Below, piece by piece: positions 62,668 through 64,000 of a DNA stretch of 64,000 bases; position 1 is the first letter of the stretch, and each line of letters starts with the position of its first letter. The notes beneath the pieces were generated by a model. That model did not search any database, was not told where the DNA came from, and was given only the letters and a program-made list of their open reading frames with translations. Made by a program: the position numbers and the translations under genes. The DNA lies in NCBI GenBank assembly GCA_963783965.1, contig CAWAPQ010000014.1, positions 186,001-250,000 on the forward strand, in the 5' to 3' direction. The stretch is from Bog-473 sp963783965. GTDB taxonomy: Bacteria; Actinomycetota; Acidimicrobiia; Acidimicrobiales; RAAP-2.

Positions 62668-64000
62668 ATGCGTGCGAAGTCGGTGGACTCCATGGATGTG
62701 ACGAAGGCTCTCGAAGACGATCCCGTCAGTCCGGTGGTGGTCTCTGCCTCGGCCGAAGTCCGCAGCGAAGCACGGAGTTCCAAGCGTCCTGACTGGCTCG
62801 TCCCCGCCACCATCTACGCCTTCTCCGTCTCCCTTGGTCTGCTCACCTTGCTGCTCTGCTTCAAGGGCCCGCTCGACGGCGCCGGCCCGTTGCGCCTGCT
62901 CTTCCCGCAACCGGCGATGTTCGCCATCGTCTGCCTGCTGTGGGCTGCCGCCGTCTGGGCGCCCGTCTCGCTGCACTACCGCGGCAACACCTACCTCTTC
63001 GTGCTGGAAGAGGTACCGCTCCTCATCGGATTGGTCTTCCTGTCCCCCAACGTCCTTGTCCTGAGCGCCGTGTGCGCCGTCGCGTTCGCCTTCGCCGTCC
63101 TCCGCCGGCAGCCGCTGCTGAAAGTCACGTTCAACGTGACCTCGGTCGGATTGCGGGCTGCCATCGCCGCCATCGTCTTCCGCGAACTTCTGGGGTCGCA
63201 CAGCCCGGTCAGCCTGCGCGGCTGGTTGGCCGCAGCGGCGGCCCTGATCGCCACCGAAATCACCACGGCCGTCTGCCTCCGGGTGGTCACGACCCTCAAT
63301 GGCCAGACCGCCGAGCGCCGGACAGGCCTGCTGCAGATGACTGGTCAGGCCCTTCTGATGGCGGCGAGCATGTGCTTGGCTTTCGTCGTCCTCGATGCAG
63401 CCTGGTTCGACCCGTGGACAACGGTGCCCCTCCTTTTGGTGGCGGCGCTCATCATTCTCGCCTACCGCGGGTACACGAGGCTCTCGCTCCGCTTCTCGTC
63501 CCTGCAGCACCTCTATGACTTCAGCCGGACGATGGGTACGGCCAACCTGGAGCCTTCGTCCATGAGCGTGGAGGTCCTGAAGGAGGTCTGCACGGTGATG
63601 CGGGCCCGCCGGGCCGTCCTGATCCTCGCCGAGCCGTCGGGGATCCCCCGCCGCATCTCGTTCACCGAGCAGGGGCCCTCCGGTATTGAGCCGATCACGC
63701 TGGTCGACGACTCCATCGTCACGCAGACCATCACCACGGGCGAGGCGTCACTCCACAACACGCCGCCCCAGGAGCCCCTCTCCGTCGACCGGATCGCCGG
63801 CGAGTACCGCGACGCCATCGTGGCACCCCTGATGAACCGGCACACGGCGATCGGTGCCATCGTGGCCCTGGACCGCGACGAGGAGCAGGACAGCTTCGAC
63901 GAGGACGACCTCCGCCTCTTCGAGACGCTGGTCGCCCACGCCAGCACCAGCCTCGAGCGCGCCCGGCTGGTGGAGGAGCTGCGCTACGAGGTCGACTCCA
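62668..64000 (+). CDS. Membrane-GAF sensor protein, 3' end missing
   Basis: At least 444 codons, running off the window. ATG 62668 used; ATG 62692 (after GGTGGA) is as likely, and the frame is open to GTG 62638. About eight transmembrane helices from residue 45 to ~270 (a MASE-like sensor), then LQHLYDFSRTMGTANLEP and a GAF domain from ~290 (VLKEVCTVMRARRAVLILAEP; IVAPLMNRHTAIGAIVALDR). The missing C-terminus could be GGDEF/EAL, histidine kinase or PP2C. The 220 bp before it hold no gene. Confidence 0.8.
   Translation, partial: MRAKSVDSMDVTKALEDDPVSPVVVSASAEVRSEARSSKRPDWLVPATIYAFSVSLGLLTLLLCFKGPLDGAGPLRLLFPQPAMFAIVCLLWAAAVWAPVSLHYRGNTYLFVLEEVPLLIGLVFLSPNVLVLSAVCAVAFAFAVLRRQPLLKVTFNVTSVGLRAAIAAIVFRELLGSHSPVSLRGWLAAAAALIATEITTAVCLRVVTTLNGQTAERRTGLLQMTGQALLMAASMCLAFVVLDAAWFDPWTTVPLLLVAALIILAYRGYTRLSLRFSSLQHLYDFSRTMGTANLEPSSMSVEVLKEVCTVMRARRAVLILAEPSGIPRRISFTEQGPSGIEPITLVDDSIVTQTITTGEASLHNTPPQEPLSVDRIAGEYRDAIVAPLMNRHTAIGAIVALDRDEEQDSFDEDDLRLFETLVAHASTSLERARLVEELRYEVDS

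Overview
The window is about 64 kb of GC-rich, gene-dense DNA from an actinobacterium. Family content (PimB-type mannosyltransferase, DUF3039, DUF2630, F420-type PPOX and luciferase-like oxidoreductases, adenosylcobalamin-dependent NrdJ) fits Actinobacteria. The 42-residue 'GYW-ASDGGIFSYGDA' repeats fused to NlpC/P60, an orphan type IV pilin with a Thr-rich linker and long Ig-repeat secreted proteins suggest class Acidimicrobiia; that placement is inference. No rRNA, CRISPR array, insertion sequence or phage was seen. Both ends are cut inside genes: an aminoglycoside-phosphotransferase-like gene at the left and a membrane-GAF sensor protein at the right.

1-10 kb: APH-like fragment; secreted repeat/NlpC-P60 hydrolase; PPOX oxidoreductase; type IV pilin-like protein; family III CoA-transferase; an epoxide-hydrolase-like plus FAD-oxidoreductase pair; and an ECF sigma factor translationally coupled to a membrane protein with a Gly/Ser-rich tail, followed by a secreted Asp/His-rich repeat protein. 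10-20 kb: a frameshifted ridA relic; nrdJ carrying a LAGLIDADG intein exactly at the catalytic thiyl-radical cysteine, with a TTGACA-18-TGTAAT promoter overlapped by two NrdR-box-like palindromes 32 bp apart; glpK; a 1014-aa Ig-repeat surface protein. 20-25.5 kb: a coupled SDR-queA-SufR-like operon, ACT protein, PlsC, SMP-30 and an SGNH hydrolase.

25.5-38.7 kb is a long minus-strand array. Its most unusual part is four genes overlapping by four bases each: a ComA/phosphosulfolactate-synthase-like enzyme, a VOC protein, an AMP-forming acyl ligase and an acyltransferase-3 membrane protein, with a histidine phosphatase and a second acyltransferase-3 just upstream. This is the best candidate for an undescribed pathway here. 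The rest of the array holds an AlaC-like aminotransferase, LLM oxidoreductase, ROK kinase, SRPBCC protein, PimB-like mannosyltransferase, small redox and zinc proteins and a PH/SHOCT membrane protein.

38.7-64 kb: rhodanese, one CAU-anticodon tRNA, an RCK-2TM-RCK potassium channel, a large YfhO/GT-C-like membrane protein, Mug glycosylase, a LEH-type protein, lon with paired 17-bp repeats upstream, DUF3039, a Ugp/Mal-type sugar or glycerol-phosphate ABC importer, a PAS/degenerate-GGDEF protein, a sulfate ABC importer (SBP-CysT-CysW-CysA), a Tat-exported phospholipase C-like protein, an NHL-repeat protein, a roughly 980-bp intergenic region with a micro-ORF and palindrome, an MFS exporter and the truncated sensor. 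Nine genes lacking a Shine-Dalgarno sequence carry a TAnnnT hexamer 6-9 nt before the start codon, which suggests frequent leaderless transcription.
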